Shown here one piece after another: positions 38,765 to 51,758 of a stretch of DNA of 64,000 nucleotides (within the stretch, counting starts at the first letter, position 1; each line of letters starts with the position of its first letter). The notes below the pieces were generated by a model, which saw nothing but the letters and a program-made list of their open reading frames with translations, was not told where the DNA came from and did no database searches. Position numbers and translations under genes: made by a program. The DNA comes from an uncultured Alphaproteobacteria bacterium (GTDB lineage Bacteria; Pseudomonadota; Alphaproteobacteria; Puniceispirillales; Puniceispirillaceae): assembly GCA_937924895.1 (NCBI GenBank), contig CALEYP010000049.1, positions 1 through 64,000 of the forward strand, read 5' to 3'.

Positions 38765-40168
38765 TTAGATATGAATGGCCCGCTTATCAACGGCAAGGGC
38801 CGCCTCTTTAATCGCTTCATTCATCGTTGGATGCCCGTGACATGTCCGTGCAATATCCTCAGATGACGCGCCAAAGGCCATAGCTGCGGCACACTCATGA
38901 ATCAATGTGCCAGCTTCATGTCCAATAATATGAACACCAAGCACTTTGTCCGTTGTGGCATCTGCTAGAATCTTCACAAACCCGTCTGTATGGCCGGTCG
39001 CTTTCGCACGGCTATTCGCTAGGAAAGGAAACACACCTTTATTGTAAGAGATGCCGGCTTCTTTTAGCGCTTCTTCTGTCTTACCTAATGTCGCAATTTC
39101 AGGGGCTGTATACACAATTCCTGGAACGGCATCATAATCGACATGGCCTGCATGACCTGCCATGATTTCCACTGCGGCAACGCCATCTTCTTCAGCCTTA
39201 TGGGCAAGCATTGGCCCTTCAATCACATCACCAATGGCAAAAATACCTTCAATATTGGTTTCGAAATCTTCATCAACAGCAATCTGACCGCGATCTGTCA
39301 AAGCGACACCTAACTCATCTAAACCAAGGGCCGCTGTGGCAGGCTTTCGGCCCACAGAGACAAGCGCAATATCACAGCTAATCTCTCGCTCATTCCCGCC
39401 ATCAGCATCAGCGACGCGCAAAGTCACCCCTTTGGCAGAGCTCTTCGCGGATTTCACGGCTGTTGAAAGCTGGAAGTTGATCCCTTGCTTTTCCAATAGC
39501 GTTTTGAATTTGCTCGCCACTTCTTGATCCATGCCTGGCAGAATGCGTGGCAAGAATTCAATCACCTCAACCTCAGCACCAAGACGAGACCAAACTGTCC
39601 CCATCTCTAGGCCAATATAGCCAGCACCAATCACGACAAGTTTCTTGGGAACCTTTGGCAGTGACAAGGCACCTGTTGAAGAGACGATCTTATTCTCGTC
39701 AATCTCAATACCTGGAAGAGAGGCCGGCTCTGAACCAGACGCAATCAGGATTTTATCAGCTTGATAGGTACCCGCATCTGGGCCATCTGAGACAGTCACT
39801 TCCCCTTGTGCAGAAATCCGGGCTGTCCCTGTGAGGCGCTTGATTTTATTTTTCATGAACAGCAAATCAATGCCGCCTGTCAAAGATGAGACAATCTTAT
39901 CCTTTGATGCCATCATGGCATCCAGATCAAGCGAGACCTTGCCAACCTTAACACCAAGGTCAGCAAGATGACCACCAGCGGCCGCCTCATATTTCTCTGA
40001 GCTATGAAGCAACGCTTTTGACGGGATACAACCGACATTCAGGCAAGTACCACCCAAAGTCTCTCTTTTATCGACAAGCGCCACTTTCATGCCCAATTGA
40101 GAGGCACGAATCGCCGCAACATAGCCACCAGGGCCACCACCAATGACAATCAGGTCAAACTGAGACAT
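38765..40168 (-). CDS. lpdA: Dihydrolipoyl dehydrogenase (E3)
   Basis: E3 reoxidises dihydrolipoamide with NAD+. FAD motif IGGGPGGYVAAIRA at the start, redox cysteines Cys42 and Cys47 in GGTCLNVGCIPSK, the second dinucleotide site VIGAGYIGLEMGTVW and the C-terminal HGHPTMNEA with the catalytic His are intact. The length (467) is normal. It is the last gene of the sucAB-lpd run, four bases from sucB, so it likely serves the 2-oxoglutarate complex. Confidence 0.98.
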   Translation of the reverse strand: MSQFDLIVIGGGPGGYVAAIRASQLGMKVALVDKRETLGGTCLNVGCIPSKALLHSSEKYEAAAGGHLADLGVKVGKVSLDLDAMMASKDKIVSSLTGGIDLLFMKNKIKRLTGTARISAQGEVTVSDGPDAGTYQADKILIASGSEPASLPGIEIDENKIVSSTGALSLPKVPKKLVVIGAGYIGLEMGTVWSRLGAEVEVIEFLPRILPGMDQEVASKFKTLLEKQGINFQLSTAVKSAKSSAKGVTLRVADADGGNEREISCDIALVSVGRKPATAALGLDELGVALTDRGQIAVDEDFETNIEGIFAIGDVIEGPMLAHKAEEDGVAAVEIMAGHAGHVDYDAVPGIVYTAPEIATLGKTEEALKEAGISYNKGVFPFLANSRAKATGHTDGFVKILADATTDKVLGVHIIGHEAGTLIHECAAAMAFGASSEDIARTCHGHPTMNEAIKEAALAVDKRAIHI

Positions 40169-40172
40169 GGGC

Positions 40173-41417
40173 TTATACTCCTAATAGTAAGCGGCGTGGA
40201 TCTTCGATTGATTCCTTAATGCGGACGAGGAAGGATACGGCCTCTCTGCCATCAATGATGCGGTGATCATAAGAAAGCGCCAAATACATCATTGGGCGAA
40301 TTTCAACCTTATCACCCACGGCCACAGGGCGCTTTTGAATCTTATGCATGCCCAAAATCGCTGATTGTGGTGGGTTGATAATTGGTGTCGACATCAATGA
40401 GCCATAAACCCCGCCATTTGAAATGGTGAAAGTGCCATTCATCATATCAGCCGGACCAAGTTTGCCATCGCGCGCTCTGATGCCAAAATCAGCAATCGTC
40501 TTTTCCACTGTTGAAAGAGACATATCTTGTGCATCTTTCAAGACAGGCACGACCAAACCTTGCGGTGTGCCTACGGCAACACCAATATTATAGAAATTCT
40601 TATAGATGATATCATCACCATGAATCTCGGCATTGACGGCTGGGAATTCTTGCAAGGCTGTGATTGCTGCTTTGACAAACATCCCCATAAAGCCAAGGCG
40701 CGCGCCATGGTTCTTTTCGAAATCTTCTTTATATTCCGCACGCAATGCCATGAGCGCAGACATATCTACCTCGTTAAAGGTGGTGAGCATGGCTGCTGTA
40801 TTTTGGGCCTCTTTCAAGCGCTGTGCGATAATACGGCGTAGACGTGACATTGGGACACGCTCTTCGCGTACATCATCTGTACGCGGCTGAACTGCTGCTG
40901 GCGCTGCTGGTGAGGCGGCTTTACCAATACCCTTGGCAATCGCATCTTGGACATCGGCCTTCGTCAAACGCCCCTCTTTACCTGTCGCTGGGATAGCAGC
41001 AGGGTTGAGGTTATTCTCTTCCACCAAACGACGCACAGCTGGTGATAAGGTGTGTTGTGTTGCAGCTGCTGCGACGGGCGCTGCTGGGGCTGGCTTAGCA
41101 GGCGCGGCCGGTGCCGGCGTAGCGGCGGCCGGTGCAGCGGCAGCTTTCGCCGGCGCTGCATCAGTTTTCGCAGGCGCTGCCCCTTCTTCCATCATGGCAA
41201 GCAAGGCGCCTACTTCAACTGTGGCGCCTTCTGATGCGACAAGATCACTAAGCGTGCCATTGGCAGGGGCGGGGACTTCAAGAGTCACCTTATCCGTTTC
41301 AAGCTCTACCACAGGCTCATCTGCTGCAACAGCGTCTCCTGCCTGTTTCATCCACCGAGCCACCGTTGCTTCCACAACAGATTCACCTAATGTTGGCACT
41401 TTGATTTCGATAGCCAT
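40173..41417 (-). CDS. sucB: Dihydrolipoamide succinyltransferase (E2 of 2-oxoglutarate dehydrogenase)
   Basis: From ATG 41417 (414 residues; the longer frame is unlikely). One lipoyl domain with Lys43 in [14 protein letters not shown], an Ala/Pro linker, a peripheral subunit-binding domain ([18 protein letters not shown]) and a catalytic domain with the [13 protein letters not shown] histidine. Only one lipoyl domain is present, as expected for SucB. It overlaps no partner, and sucA precedes it by 40 bases. Confidence 0.97.
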   Translation of the reverse strand: MAIEIKVPTLGESVVEATVARWMKQAGDAVAADEPVVELETDKVTLEVPAPANGTLSDLVASEGATVEVGALLAMMEEGAAPAKTDAAPAKAAAAPAAATPAPAAPAKPAPAAPVAAAATQHTLSPAVRRLVEENNLNPAAIPATGKEGRLTKADVQDAIAKGIGKAASPAAPAAVQPRTDDVREERVPMSRLRRIIAQRLKEAQNTAAMLTTFNEVDMSALMALRAEYKEDFEKNHGARLGFMGMFVKAAITALQEFPAVNAEIHGDDIIYKNFYNIGVAVGTPQGLVVPVLKDAQDMSLSTVEKTIADFGIRARDGKLGPADMMNGTFTISNGGVYGSLMSTPIINPPQSAILGMHKIQKRPVAVGDKVEIRPMMYLALSYDHRIIDGREAVSFLVRIKESIEDPRRLLLGV

Positions 41418-41457
41418 GCTATATTCCTTTCGCCCGTTCCCCTTAAGACTAGACGTC

Positions 41458-44310
41458 CTATGATGATGCGCCAAGCGCATCCTTTACTAATTGTTCTTGT
41501 TCCCGATTATGGCGTGATAATGACCCTGTGGCAGGTGAAGCTGCGGCTGCCCGACCAGCATAATGCGGGCGTGTCGCTGTCATTGAGGCATCTGCCATGG
41601 CTGCTTCAATGTCATCTCTCACAAAATGCCAGCTACCCATATTCATAGGCTCTTCCTGACACCAGACGACCTCTGCTTTTGGTGTTTGTGCGAGAATTTT
41701 TGCCAAGCTTTTACGTGGGAAAGGATAGAGCTGTTCCGCACGTAGCAATTTCACATCATGGCGCTGTTGCTCATCACGTGCTGCTTCCAAATCATAATAG
41801 ACCTTGCCCGAACAAATCACGATGCGTGATACGCCCTTATCCACAACGCTTGCATTCACCTCATCCAAAATCCGGTGGAATGACGTGCCTGGTCCCATAT
41901 CTGCCAGATCAGAGACACAGCCCTTATGACGCAATAGAGATTTTGGTGTCATCACAACAAGAGGCTTTCTGAAATCACGCCTCACCTGGCGGCGCAATAC
42001 ATGGAAGTAGTTTGCTGGTGTTGTGCAATTGACGACTTGCATATTATCTTCGGCGCAAAGCTGCAAATACCGTTCGAGACGCGCAGAGGAATGCTCTGGT
42101 CCTTGACCTTCATAGCCATGAGGCAGCAACAGAACCAAGCCATTCATCCGCAGCCATTTTGCTTCACCAGAAGAAATAAACTGGTCAACAACCACCTGCG
42201 CGCCATTGGCGAAATCACCAAATTGCGCTTCCCACATAACCAAGGCATTTGGTTCAGCTTGTGCAAAACCATATTCAAACCCCATCACAGAGGCCTCTGA
42301 GAGCGGTGAGTCAATGACCTCAAATGCCCCCTGATCATCTGACAAGGTCATCAAAGGTGTATGACGTGTCTCATTCACCTGATCGACAAAGACAGCATGG
42401 CGTTGTGAAAAGGTACCACGGCATGAATCCTGGCCTGATAGGCGCACAGGATTACCCTCAAGCAATAATGAGCCAAAAGCCAAATGCTCAGCCGTTGCCC
42501 AATCCAGACCCGCACCTGAAGAGATAGCTTTCTGACGAGCCTCAATCACACGCTTTAGCTTGGAATGAATCGTCACACCGTCTGGTACGGTGGTAATGAC
42601 ATCGCCAATCTTGCGCAACATATCAAGCGAGACAGCGGTATCACCTTGGCGACGCTCACCTGTTGCCACTTGCAAGCCTGACCACTGGCCTTCAAGCCAA
42701 TCAGCTTTATTCGGCTTATAGGTCGCGCCAATTTCAAACTCTTCATCAAGATGCGCATTATGCTCATCAATGATGGATTGAAGCTGATCCTGCGATAAGA
42801 TATTTTCTTGCACCAACCGGTTGCCATAAATCTCACGAACTGACGGCTGTGTCGCAATCTTCTTGTACATTTGGGGCTGTGTGAATGACGGCTCATCGCC
42901 CTCATTATGCCCGAAACGGCGATAACAGAAGATATCAAGCACCACATCAACACCAAAGGTCTGGCGGAATTCAGTCGCAATACGCGCGGCATGCACCACA
43001 GCCTCTGCATCATCACCATTCACATGCAAGATTGGCGCCATGACCATCTTTGCGACATCTGTGGGATAAGGAGATGAGCGTGAATAATGCGGGCTTGTGG
43101 TAAAACCGATTTGGTTATTTACGATGATATGGATGGTCCCGCCTGTGCGATAGCCACGCAATGCCGAAAAGGCAAAGGTCTCAGCGACAACACCCTGACC
43201 CGCAAATGCCGCATCACCATGCAGCAAAATACCAACCACTTCACGTCTTTCAACATCATCACGCTGTTCCTGTTTGGCACGGACACGGCCGATCACAACA
43301 GGGTCAACGATTTCTAGATGAGAGGGATTCGGTGCCAATGAGAGATGGATGTCATTCTCATCAAAATTCCGGTCTGATGAAGCCCCCATATGATATTTCA
43401 CATCGCCAGAGCCACCTGCTTCTTCCGGATTGGCAAGGTTCCCCAAAAATTCAGATGTAATCGCACGGAACGGCTTGCGCATCACATTATTTAGCACATT
43501 CAAGCGGCCGCGATGTGCCATCCCAATGACAACTTCTTTCAAGCCAAGCTGACCGCCACGCTTCAGGATTTGCTCCAATGCGGGAATAATCGCTTCACCG
43601 CCATCAAGGCCAAAACGCTTTGTGCCAACATATTTCTTATGGAGGAATTTCTCAAAATTCTCAGCATGGACGAGCTTTTCAAAGATCGCAACCTTGCCTC
43701 TATCTGTGAATTCTGTGCGATTATGAATCGCTTCGATTCGCTCTTGAATCCATGCTTTTTGGGCAGGATCCTGAATATGCATAAATTCGACGCCAATTGT
43801 TGAACAATATGTCTCGCGCAAAATCGCAAGGATTTCGTTCAATGTAGCAATTTCTAAACCCAAAACATAATTGATGAAGATAGGGCGATCATAATCAGCT
43901 TCGGTAAAGCCATAGGTCGCTGGATCAAGTTCTGGGTGAATTTCTTTTTCTTGCAAACCTAACGGGTCAAGCTCAGCCAGCAAATGACCTCTGATACGAT
44001 ACGCACGAATCAACATTATCGCCCGCAACGAATCCAAGGTCGCAGAGCGGACATCGCCCGCAATCAGGTCACGATTGCCAGCAATCCCTTTCGCGACAGC
44101 TTTAATTGAGGCATCAGGATCATGAGCACCAACCACCTGTGATGGCGCTTTCCCCCAGCTCGGGCGATACTCTTCTTCGATGGCGAGTGTGCCTAGAGTG
44201 GCGAAATAGTCCGCCCATTCGGCATCGACATTATTGGGGTTATCTGACCATGCTTTATGCATTTCAGAGATAAAAGTGGCGTTGGCACCATAAAGGAAGC
44301 TGTTATCCAT
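41458..44310 (-). CDS. sucA: 2-Oxoglutarate dehydrogenase E1 component
   Basis: A thiamin-diphosphate enzyme of 950 residues. The TPP region carries [13 protein letters not shown] and the FGHNEGDEP stretch, and the C-terminal SALGS-type partner segment is [12 protein letters not shown]. It starts [20 protein letters not shown], typical of alphaproteobacterial SucA with the N-terminal targeting segment for E2. A TATAAT at 44339-44334 lies just upstream. Confidence 0.98.
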   Translation of the reverse strand: MDNSFLYGANATFISEMHKAWSDNPNNVDAEWADYFATLGTLAIEEEYRPSWGKAPSQVVGAHDPDASIKAVAKGIAGNRDLIAGDVRSATLDSLRAIMLIRAYRIRGHLLAELDPLGLQEKEIHPELDPATYGFTEADYDRPIFINYVLGLEIATLNEILAILRETYCSTIGVEFMHIQDPAQKAWIQERIEAIHNRTEFTDRGKVAIFEKLVHAENFEKFLHKKYVGTKRFGLDGGEAIIPALEQILKRGGQLGLKEVVIGMAHRGRLNVLNNVMRKPFRAITSEFLGNLANPEEAGGSGDVKYHMGASSDRNFDENDIHLSLAPNPSHLEIVDPVVIGRVRAKQEQRDDVERREVVGILLHGDAAFAGQGVVAETFAFSALRGYRTGGTIHIIVNNQIGFTTSPHYSRSSPYPTDVAKMVMAPILHVNGDDAEAVVHAARIATEFRQTFGVDVVLDIFCYRRFGHNEGDEPSFTQPQMYKKIATQPSVREIYGNRLVQENILSQDQLQSIIDEHNAHLDEEFEIGATYKPNKADWLEGQWSGLQVATGERRQGDTAVSLDMLRKIGDVITTVPDGVTIHSKLKRVIEARQKAISSGAGLDWATAEHLAFGSLLLEGNPVRLSGQDSCRGTFSQRHAVFVDQVNETRHTPLMTLSDDQGAFEVIDSPLSEASVMGFEYGFAQAEPNALVMWEAQFGDFANGAQVVVDQFISSGEAKWLRMNGLVLLLPHGYEGQGPEHSSARLERYLQLCAEDNMQVVNCTTPANYFHVLRRQVRRDFRKPLVVMTPKSLLRHKGCVSDLADMGPGTSFHRILDEVNASVVDKGVSRIVICSGKVYYDLEAARDEQQRHDVKLLRAEQLYPFPRKSLAKILAQTPKAEVVWCQEEPMNMGSWHFVRDDIEAAMADASMTATRPHYAGRAAAASPATGSLSRHNREQEQLVKDALGASS

Positions 44311-44333
44311 GTGTGTTACCCAATGTGCTTGCT

Positions 44334-44339
44334 ATTATA
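44334..44339 (-). promoter_or_regulatory. Possible -10 box before sucA
   Basis: TATAAT on the minus strand, 24 bases before the sucA ATG. No clear -35 accompanies it, so an internal promoter is only suggested. Confidence 0.35.
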
Positions 44340-44359
44340 TTATCGCTTCAGGGTCGCTA

Positions 44360-44389
44360 GCTCACCTTAGCGCAATTACTAAGATGAGC
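44360..44389 (-). repeat. Strong hairpin between sucD and sucA
   Basis: In the transcript GCTCATCTTAG pairs with CTAAGGTGAGC (eleven pairs, one U-G wobble) around an eight-base loop. The wobble exists only in the minus-strand RNA, which suggests an RNA function. No U-run follows, so processing, stabilisation or attenuation is more likely than termination. Confidence 0.6.
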
Positions 44390-44412
44390 CAATTCTCGTT
44401 GCTTCGGGTTTT

Positions 44413-45297
44413 TTAAGATGCGAAAGAGGCAATTGCCTTTTGAATCGCATTCCCCAAATCAGCCGGTGATGAGGCCATCACAAAGCCAGCTTGTGACATG
44501 GCGTCGATTTTATCAGAGGCGGCACCGCTGCCACCTGCCACAATCGCACCAGCATGACCCATGCGACGACCAGGAGGCGCTGTTTGCCCTGCAATAAAGC
44601 CTGCAATTGGCTTCTTCTTGGCATGAGCTGCATAGTACGCTGCCGCTTCTTCTTCGGCGGAGCCACCAATTTCACCAATCATCACAATGGCTTCTGTTTG
44701 ATCATCATTCAAGAACAGATCAAGGCAATCAATAAAGTTCGTGCCATTCACAGGGTCACCACCAATACCGATACAGGTTGATTGACCAAGACCAGCCGCT
44801 GTTGTTTGTGCCACAGCTTCATAGGTCAATGTGCCAGAACGTGACACGATACCAATCTTACCAGCTTGGTGAATATGGCCTGGCATAATCCCAATCTTAC
44901 ATTCACCTGGTGTGATGATACCAGGGCAGTTTGGCCCGATCAGGCGGCTTTGTGACCCTTCAAGCGCACGCTTTACCGCAACCATATCCATCACAGGAAT
45001 ACCTTCTGTGATACAAACGATTAGCTCAATGCCTGCTTCAATGGCTTCAAGAATAGAATCTGCCGCAAAAGGTGGCGGTACATAAATGACAGAGGCATTC
45101 GCATCCGTGGCGGCTCTGGCATCTGCCACAGTGTTAAAGACTGGCAGACCCAAATGTGTCTGACCACCTTTGCCTGGTGTGACACCGCCAACCATGTTGG
45201 TGCCATAGGCAATTGCCTGCTCAGAGTGGAATGTGCCTTGTGCGCCTGTAAAGCCCTGGCAGATAACACGTGTGTTCTTATTCACTAATACTGACAT
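44413..45297 (-). CDS. sucD: Succinyl-CoA synthetase alpha subunit
   Basis: A 294-residue subunit. CoA-binding motif [17 protein letters not shown] near the N-terminus and the phosphohistidine in [11 protein letters not shown] (near residue 250) are intact. It forms the nucleotide-linked step of the TCA cycle with SucC, four bases upstream. Confidence 0.98.
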   Translation of the reverse strand: MSVLVNKNTRVICQGFTGAQGTFHSEQAIAYGTNMVGGVTPGKGGQTHLGLPVFNTVADARAATDANASVIYVPPPFAADSILEAIEAGIELIVCITEGIPVMDMVAVKRALEGSQSRLIGPNCPGIITPGECKIGIMPGHIHQAGKIGIVSRSGTLTYEAVAQTTAAGLGQSTCIGIGGDPVNGTNFIDCLDLFLNDDQTEAIVMIGEIGGSAEEEAAAYYAAHAKKKPIAGFIAGQTAPPGRRMGHAGAIVAGGSGAASDKIDAMSQAGFVMASSPADLGNAIQKAIASFAS

Positions 45298-45301
45298 AAG
45301 C

Positions 45302-46468
45302 TTAGGCCCCCTTCACCGCAGCAACAATCTTCTTCGCAGCATCTGCTAGATCATCTGCTGGAATAATGGCAAGACCTGAGCCTGCCATAATGGCTTTACC
45401 TTCTTCGACATTCGTCCCTTCGAGACGCACCACAAGTGGCTTTGTTAAGCCAAGATCACGCGCGGCACTGACCACACCATCGGCAATGATATCGCACCGC
45501 ATGATGCCGCCAAAAATATTCACTAAGATCCCTTTCACATTGTCATCTGACAAAATGATCTTAAAGGCCTCTGTGACTTTCTCTTTGGTCGCGCCGCCAC
45601 CAACATCAAGGAAGTTAGCAGGCTCGCCACCTTCTAGCTTGATGATATCCATGGTTGCCATCGCCAACCCTGCGCCATTAACCATACAGCCAATATCACC
45701 ATCCAATTTGATATAGTTTAGATCAAATTCAGACGCTCTAATCTCGGCTGGATCTTCTTCTGTTAAATCGCGAAGCTCCATAATATCGGCATGACGGAAC
45801 AAGGCGTTATCATCAAACCCGATTTTGGCATCAAGCGCGATGAGATCACCATCACCTGTGACAACAAGCGGGTTAATTTCAATCATGGCAGCATCTTTTT
45901 CACAAAAGGCACGATAGATACCTTTTAAGAACGGGCCAGCCTTTTTCGCGGTATCACCGCTTAGACCCAAATCATTAGCGATACGACGAATATGATGCGG
46001 CATCATGCCAGTCGCAGGGTCGATTGATAATGTGAGGATTTTCTCTGGTGTCGAGGCTGCCACTTCTTCAATATCCATACCGCCTTCTGTTGAGGCGATG
46101 ATGGTCACTTGTGATGTGGCTCTATCAACCAACATAGATAGATATAATTCTGTACCAATATCACAGCCATCTTCGATATAAAGGCGCTGAACCTCTTTGC
46201 CGGCTGGGCCTGTTTGATGCGTGACCAATGTCATGCCAAGCATTGTTTCAGCTTCACGGCGCACATCATCGATTGATTTTACAACCTTAACACCGCCGGC
46301 TTTACCGCGGCCACCAGCATGAATCTGTGCTTTGACCACATAAACAGGTCCGCCCAATGTTTCAGCTGCTTTGACAGCTTCATCAACAGAAAAGGCCGCA
46401 ATCCCTTTAGCGACATTCACGCCGTACTCAGCCAATAAGGCTTTGGCCTGATGCTCATGAATATTCAT
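45302..46468 (-). CDS. sucC: Succinyl-CoA synthetase beta subunit
   Basis: The ATP-grasp subunit (388 residues): [20 protein letters not shown] start, [10 protein letters not shown] glycine-rich loop, DVGGGATKE (about 310) and [12 protein letters not shown]. Nucleotide specificity (ATP or GTP) cannot be read with confidence. It lies 68 bases after mdh and its terminator, so a separate promoter or read-through is expected. Confidence 0.98.
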   Translation of the reverse strand: MNIHEHQAKALLAEYGVNVAKGIAAFSVDEAVKAAETLGGPVYVVKAQIHAGGRGKAGGVKVVKSIDDVRREAETMLGMTLVTHQTGPAGKEVQRLYIEDGCDIGTELYLSMLVDRATSQVTIIASTEGGMDIEEVAASTPEKILTLSIDPATGMMPHHIRRIANDLGLSGDTAKKAGPFLKGIYRAFCEKDAAMIEINPLVVTGDGDLIALDAKIGFDDNALFRHADIMELRDLTEEDPAEIRASEFDLNYIKLDGDIGCMVNGAGLAMATMDIIKLEGGEPANFLDVGGGATKEKVTEAFKIILSDDNVKGILVNIFGGIMRCDIIADGVVSAARDLGLTKPLVVRLEGTNVEEGKAIMAGSGLAIIPADDLADAAKKIVAAVKGA

Positions 46469-46522
46469 TTTTTCACCCTACTTTTCACGAAAGTCTATAA
46501 CGCGTTCACTGGCAGATACGCC

Positions 46523-47496
<974 letters not shown>

Positions 47497-47533
47497 CTAA
47501 ATGAAATCCGGTGAGGCGAGAATACCTCAGTAA

Positions 47534-47547
47534 GCCAATAAATTGGC
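47534..47547. repeat. Palindrome in the mdh leader
   Basis: GCCAAT-AA-ATTGGC, fourteen bases, 47-60 bases before the mdh ATG. It could be an operator; no partner copies were noticed. Confidence 0.3.
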
Positions 47548-47602
47548 GGATAGGACAAGTTGCCGCACTTTTACGCCAATAGCCCGTGGAAATCAAGATA
47601 AA

Positions 47603-48685
47603 TTAGGTCGTTTTGGTCAGATCGAGACGGGTCATTTCGGATAGGCGCGATAGGGTTCTATCAAACTCAAAGGCCCATTGGCGCCCTGTATAAAGCTTTG
47701 TCATATCCGCCTCAGCACTCGCGACGAAAAACCGGCCTCTATCATAAAGCGCATCAACCAACCACATGAAGCGACGTGCCTCATTTTGCAAAGCATCATC
47801 AAGGATAGGCACATTCGTCATAAACAAACCAGAGAATCGGTCTGCCACAGCGATATAATCACGCGCAGCAAGTGGCACCGCACATAAATCAGCGAAGTCA
47901 CAAAAGGCAATATTACTCGCAACATCGGGAAATATCACAGCGCGGCCTGCTACTTTTAAAGTGACGGCTTCGCATGCTTCACCCGCCGCAAGACGCATGA
48001 AATAATGGCGCATATCACTGGCTGTCCGATCATCATGCGGGACAAACCAGCGCGGCATCTCTGCAAGCAACCGCGTCCGCCAATCCTGGCCCTTTGCAAT
48101 TTCTTCAACCTGACAGGCCTGTTTTAACTGGTCGATAAAGGGGAGGAAACGGTCACGATGAAGACCATTTAAATACAGCTCATCTGGATGACGGTTTGAG
48201 GTCGCCACAACCGTGATTCCTGTGGCGAATAACGCGTCAAAGAGGCGTTTGAGGATCATCGCATCTGCGATATCACGCACTTCCATCTCGTCAAAACACA
48301 AAATCTTTGGACCAGAGGCGAGCAAGCTTGCCGCCTCTGCGACAGGATCATCCCCGCCTTTTTGACGACAAGATGTCATCACATCATGGGCTTCGACCAT
48401 AAAATCATGGAAATGGAGGCGTTTCGCCCTGCCTGCTGGGAGCGCTTGATAGAACAAATCCATCAGCATGGTTTTGCCACGTCCCACACCGCCATACATA
48501 TACAGGCCCTGTGGCGCTGGCGGCTTGTGACCAGTTACTTTCTGCCAAAGAGATGGTTTTTGACTTGAGGCTAGTAGGCGATGATATAATGCCTCTAATT
48601 GCGTCATCATATGACGCTGGCCAGAATCCGCTTGGATCTGGCCAGTATCGCATGCCATGTCATAGGCAGTAAGGGGACTAGCCAC
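47603..48685 (-). CDS. zapE: AFG1-family ATPase ZapE
   Basis: A 360-residue AAA-like P-loop protein: Walker A GGVGRGKTMLMDLFY (about 64-78), Walker B ILCFDEMEVRDIADAM and the C-terminal segment DALYDRGRFFVASAE. In bacteria ZapE influences cell division; mitochondrial AFG1 assists respiratory-complex turnover. Its place between sdhB and mdh is conserved in alphaproteobacteria and may reflect the second role. It starts one base before the sdhB stop. Confidence 0.95.
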   Translation of the reverse strand: MASPLTAYDMACDTGQIQADSGQRHMMTQLEALYHRLLASSQKPSLWQKVTGHKPPAPQGLYMYGGVGRGKTMLMDLFYQALPAGRAKRLHFHDFMVEAHDVMTSCRQKGGDDPVAEAASLLASGPKILCFDEMEVRDIADAMILKRLFDALFATGITVVATSNRHPDELYLNGLHRDRFLPFIDQLKQACQVEEIAKGQDWRTRLLAEMPRWFVPHDDRTASDMRHYFMRLAAGEACEAVTLKVAGRAVIFPDVASNIAFCDFADLCAVPLAARDYIAVADRFSGLFMTNVPILDDALQNEARRFMWLVDALYDRGRFFVASAEADMTKLYTGRQWAFEFDRTLSRLSEMTRLDLTKTT

Positions 48686-48686
48686 C

Positions 48687-49469
48687 TTAACCCTGACGTT
48701 CGACCATTAATTTCTTAATCTCGCCGATCGCCTTACCTGGGTTCAACCCCTTCGGACATGTCTGGGCACAATTCATAATGGTATGACAACGATAGAGACG
48801 GAACGGATCTTCCAACGCATCCAAGCGTTCGCCTGTATGCTCATCACGGGTATCTGCAATCCAGCGATAAGCCTGCAACAAAACAGCAGGGCCTAAATAG
48901 CGGTCACCATTCCACCAGTAAGATGGGCAAGATGTTGTGCAGCTGAAGCACAGCACACATTCCCACAAGCCATCTAATTCTGCGCGCTCTTCCGGAGACT
49001 GCTTACGCTCTTTGCCTTCTGGGGCAGGTGTCTCAGACTTTAACCAAGGCTGGATAGAGGTGAGCTGCGCATAAGCATGGCTAAGATCAGGCACCAAATC
49101 CTTAACCACAGGCATATGCGGCAACGGATAAATCGCCACATCACCTTTGACATCCTCAATCGATTTCAAACAAGCCAGCGTATTACGACCATCAATATTC
49201 ATCGAGCATGACCCGCAAATGCCTTCACGGCATGAACGGCGGAAGGTCACCGATGAATCAACTTCATTTTTAATCTTGATCAACGCATCCAGCACCATCG
49301 GACCACAGCTATCCATATCCACCTCAAATGTATCAAGACGGGGATTGCTATCATCATCTGGTGACCAGCGATAAATCTGGAAGGTTTTCACATTTGTCGC
49401 GCCTTCAGGTGCCGGGTGGTGTGCGCCTTTTACCGGCTTTGAATTTTGCGGCAGAGTAAATTGTGCCAT
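48687..49469 (-). CDS. sdhB: Succinate dehydrogenase iron-sulfur subunit
   Basis: A 260-residue protein with all three clusters: 2Fe-2S in CREGICGSC and the later NTLAC, and the 4Fe-4S and 3Fe-4S ligands in [12 protein letters not shown] and [11 protein letters not shown]. The Cys between ligands two and three that is present in E. coli is Ser here; it is not a ligand. It hands electrons from SdhA to the quinone site. Confidence 0.98.
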   Translation of the reverse strand: MAQFTLPQNSKPVKGAHHPAPEGATNVKTFQIYRWSPDDDSNPRLDTFEVDMDSCGPMVLDALIKIKNEVDSSVTFRRSCREGICGSCSMNIDGRNTLACLKSIEDVKGDVAIYPLPHMPVVKDLVPDLSHAYAQLTSIQPWLKSETPAPEGKERKQSPEERAELDGLWECVLCFSCTTSCPSYWWNGDRYLGPAVLLQAYRWIADTRDEHTGERLDALEDPFRLYRCHTIMNCAQTCPKGLNPGKAIGEIKKLMVERQG

Positions 49470-49496
49470 GGCCCTACTTTCCTTCTTCTCAGCTGA

Positions 49497-51287
49497 TTAA
49501 TAGACACGTGCCACTGGGGGAACGGGCTCAACTTCATTGGTCAATGTCGTCATTGTCACGTCAGTATACATGGTCTCTGATTCATTCTTATCATTGAGCC
49601 ACATCACTGTGTGTTTCATCCAATTCTCATCATCACGCTCTGTGAAATCTTCATGCGCATGAGCGCCACGTGATTCTTTGCGCTGTTCGGCTGAGCGAAT
49701 TGTGACCAAGGCTTGGCTCATGAGGTTTTCAAGCTCGAGTGATTCAATCAAATCCGTGTTCCAGACGAGTGATCGGTCTGTAATACCAACTGATGAGATC
49801 TGTGCGGCGATTTCATCCATTTGCTTCACACCATCGGCCAAAGATTCGCCGGACCGGAAGACAGCGGCATAACGCTGCATGGCCTGCTGCATTTCGAGGC
49901 GCAAAGCACCCACGTGAATGTCACCCTTGGCATGGCGTGCCCGATCCAAACGCTCAAGTGCCATCTCTGTTGAATCACCTGTGAGAGGCGCATGTTTTGC
50001 CCCTGGTGTTAGCACGTCAGCGGCGCGATGTGCAGCAGCGCGACCAAAGACCACAATATCAAGCAATGAGTTTGTACCAAGGCGATTCGCCCCGTGAACA
50101 GAGACACACGCTGCTTCGCCAATCGCCATAAGGCCTTGGGCGACACGCTTTGGGTCATCCTTGGTTGGTGACAACACTTCACCGTGGTAATTAGTCGGGA
50201 TACCACCCATATTGTAATGCACTGTTGGCAAGACAGGGATCGGCTCTTTTGTTACGTCAACACCACAGAAAATCTTCGCTGTCTCAGTAATACCAGGGAG
50301 GCGCTCATGCAACGTCGCAGGATCGATATGCTCTAGATGAAGCATGATATGATCCTTATTCGGACCAACACCGCGCCCCTCATTGATTTCCATTGTCATC
50401 GCGCGGCTCACCACATCGCGGCTGGCCAAATCTTTAGCTGTTGGGGCATAGCGTTCCATAAAACGCTCGCCTTCTGAATTGGTGAGATACCCCCCTTCGC
50501 CGCGGGCCCCTTCCGTAATCAGAACCCCTGCGCCATAGACACCTGTTGGGTGGAACTGGACAAATTCCATATCTTGCAAAGGCAAGCCGGCGCGCAGTGC
50601 CATGGCATTCCCATCACCGGTACAGGTATGGGCAGATGTACATGAGAAGTAAACGCGGCCATAACCACCAGTGGCTAGTACCGTGCGCTGACCCAAGAAA
50701 CGGTGGATAGAACCATCTTCCATTGACAAAGCAAGGATACCACGACAGCTGCCATCATCATCCATAATGAGGTCGATGGCATAATATTCGACAAAAAACT
50801 CTGCTGAGTGACGCAAACATTGCTGATAAAGCGTATGCAAAATCGCATGGCCGGTACGGTCAGCGGCGGCACAAGCGCGGCGTGCCATTGATTGGCCATG
50901 GTTCAATGTGTGACCACCAAATGGACGCTGATAAATATTGCCTTCTTCGGTGCGCGAGAATGGGACACCAAAATGTTCCAATTCAATCACTGACGGAATC
51001 GCTTCCCGGCACATATATTCAATCGCGTCTTGGTCACCCAACCAATCTGAGCCTTTGACAGTATCATACATATGGAAGCGCCAATTATCGCCTTCACCCA
51101 TATTATTCAATGCGGCCCCAATCCCACCTTGGGCGGCCACAGTGTGTGATCTAGTCGGAAAGACTTTGGTGATACACGCAGTCCGCAAACCAGATGTTGC
51201 CATACCCAGTGTCGCCCGCAAACCTGCGCCACCAGCCCCTACAACTACAACATCATAATGATGGTCTGTGATTTCATATGCGCTCAT
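49497..51287 (-). CDS. sdhA: Succinate dehydrogenase flavoprotein subunit
   Basis: The 596-residue catalytic subunit with the FAD motif [16 protein letters not shown], the covalent-flavin His in [17 protein letters not shown] (about residue 47), and catalytic HPTGVYGAG and GARGEGGYL loops. It oxidises succinate to fumarate at the inner face of the cytoplasmic membrane. Confidence 0.99.
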   Translation of the reverse strand: MSAYEITDHHYDVVVVGAGGAGLRATLGMATSGLRTACITKVFPTRSHTVAAQGGIGAALNNMGEGDNWRFHMYDTVKGSDWLGDQDAIEYMCREAIPSVIELEHFGVPFSRTEEGNIYQRPFGGHTLNHGQSMARRACAAADRTGHAILHTLYQQCLRHSAEFFVEYYAIDLIMDDDGSCRGILALSMEDGSIHRFLGQRTVLATGGYGRVYFSCTSAHTCTGDGNAMALRAGLPLQDMEFVQFHPTGVYGAGVLITEGARGEGGYLTNSEGERFMERYAPTAKDLASRDVVSRAMTMEINEGRGVGPNKDHIMLHLEHIDPATLHERLPGITETAKIFCGVDVTKEPIPVLPTVHYNMGGIPTNYHGEVLSPTKDDPKRVAQGLMAIGEAACVSVHGANRLGTNSLLDIVVFGRAAAHRAADVLTPGAKHAPLTGDSTEMALERLDRARHAKGDIHVGALRLEMQQAMQRYAAVFRSGESLADGVKQMDEIAAQISSVGITDRSLVWNTDLIESLELENLMSQALVTIRSAEQRKESRGAHAHEDFTERDDENWMKHTVMWLNDKNESETMYTDVTMTTLTNEVEPVPPVARVY

Positions 51288-51351
51288 AAGAGAACCCCTT
51301 ATTTCTAATACTATGCGTTAGCCGGACCCCACACTCAGTCTGATTTAAGAC

Positions 51352-51738
51352 CTAGAGCGCAACTTTTAAAATAGAGACAATTGATAAAACGGCCAGTGCA
51401 AAACTGATCATTTTTACCGTAATGATAAGGCCCATTCTCGCGCCTTCATTGCTCACATAATCTTCGATGACAACCTGCAAGCCTAAGGCGGCATGGAAAA
51501 ACCCAACTAGCACCAATAACAGTAACAATGTGGCGGCTAGTGGATTGGCCATCAAATCAATGGCGCCTTGGTAATCAAGCATACCAATTTGAGCGACCAA
51601 AATGAGCGAGGCAACCATGATTGGCACCATGGCGATGGCGGTTAATCTCTGATGCCACCAATGAGACAAGCCTGATTTGGCAGAGCCTAGCCCACGAACG
51701 CGAGCAAGAGGGGTTTGCATTGAGTGTGTCTGTTTCAT
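51352..51738 (-). CDS. sdhD: Succinate dehydrogenase membrane anchor SdhD
   Basis: A 128-residue anchor with three membrane helices (about 26-50, 60-82, 95-125). SAKSGLSHWWHQRLTAIAMV precedes the first helix, and HAALGLQVVIEDY includes the heme-ligand His. GGAG supports ATG 51738. It precedes sdhA in the operon. Confidence 0.93.
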   Translation of the reverse strand: MKQTHSMQTPLARVRGLGSAKSGLSHWWHQRLTAIAMVPIMVASLILVAQIGMLDYQGAIDLMANPLAATLLLLLVLVGFFHAALGLQVVIEDYVSNEGARMGLIITVKMISFALAVLSIVSILKVAL

Positions 51739-51758
51739 CTGCTACTCCACTTGCTGCT

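Noticed and set aside
40933..41463. Long plus-strand frame opposite sucB, 176 codons
   Set aside because: It mirrors the Ala/Pro-rich linker and lipoyl domain of sucB, has an alanine-rich low-complexity product and no ribosome site.
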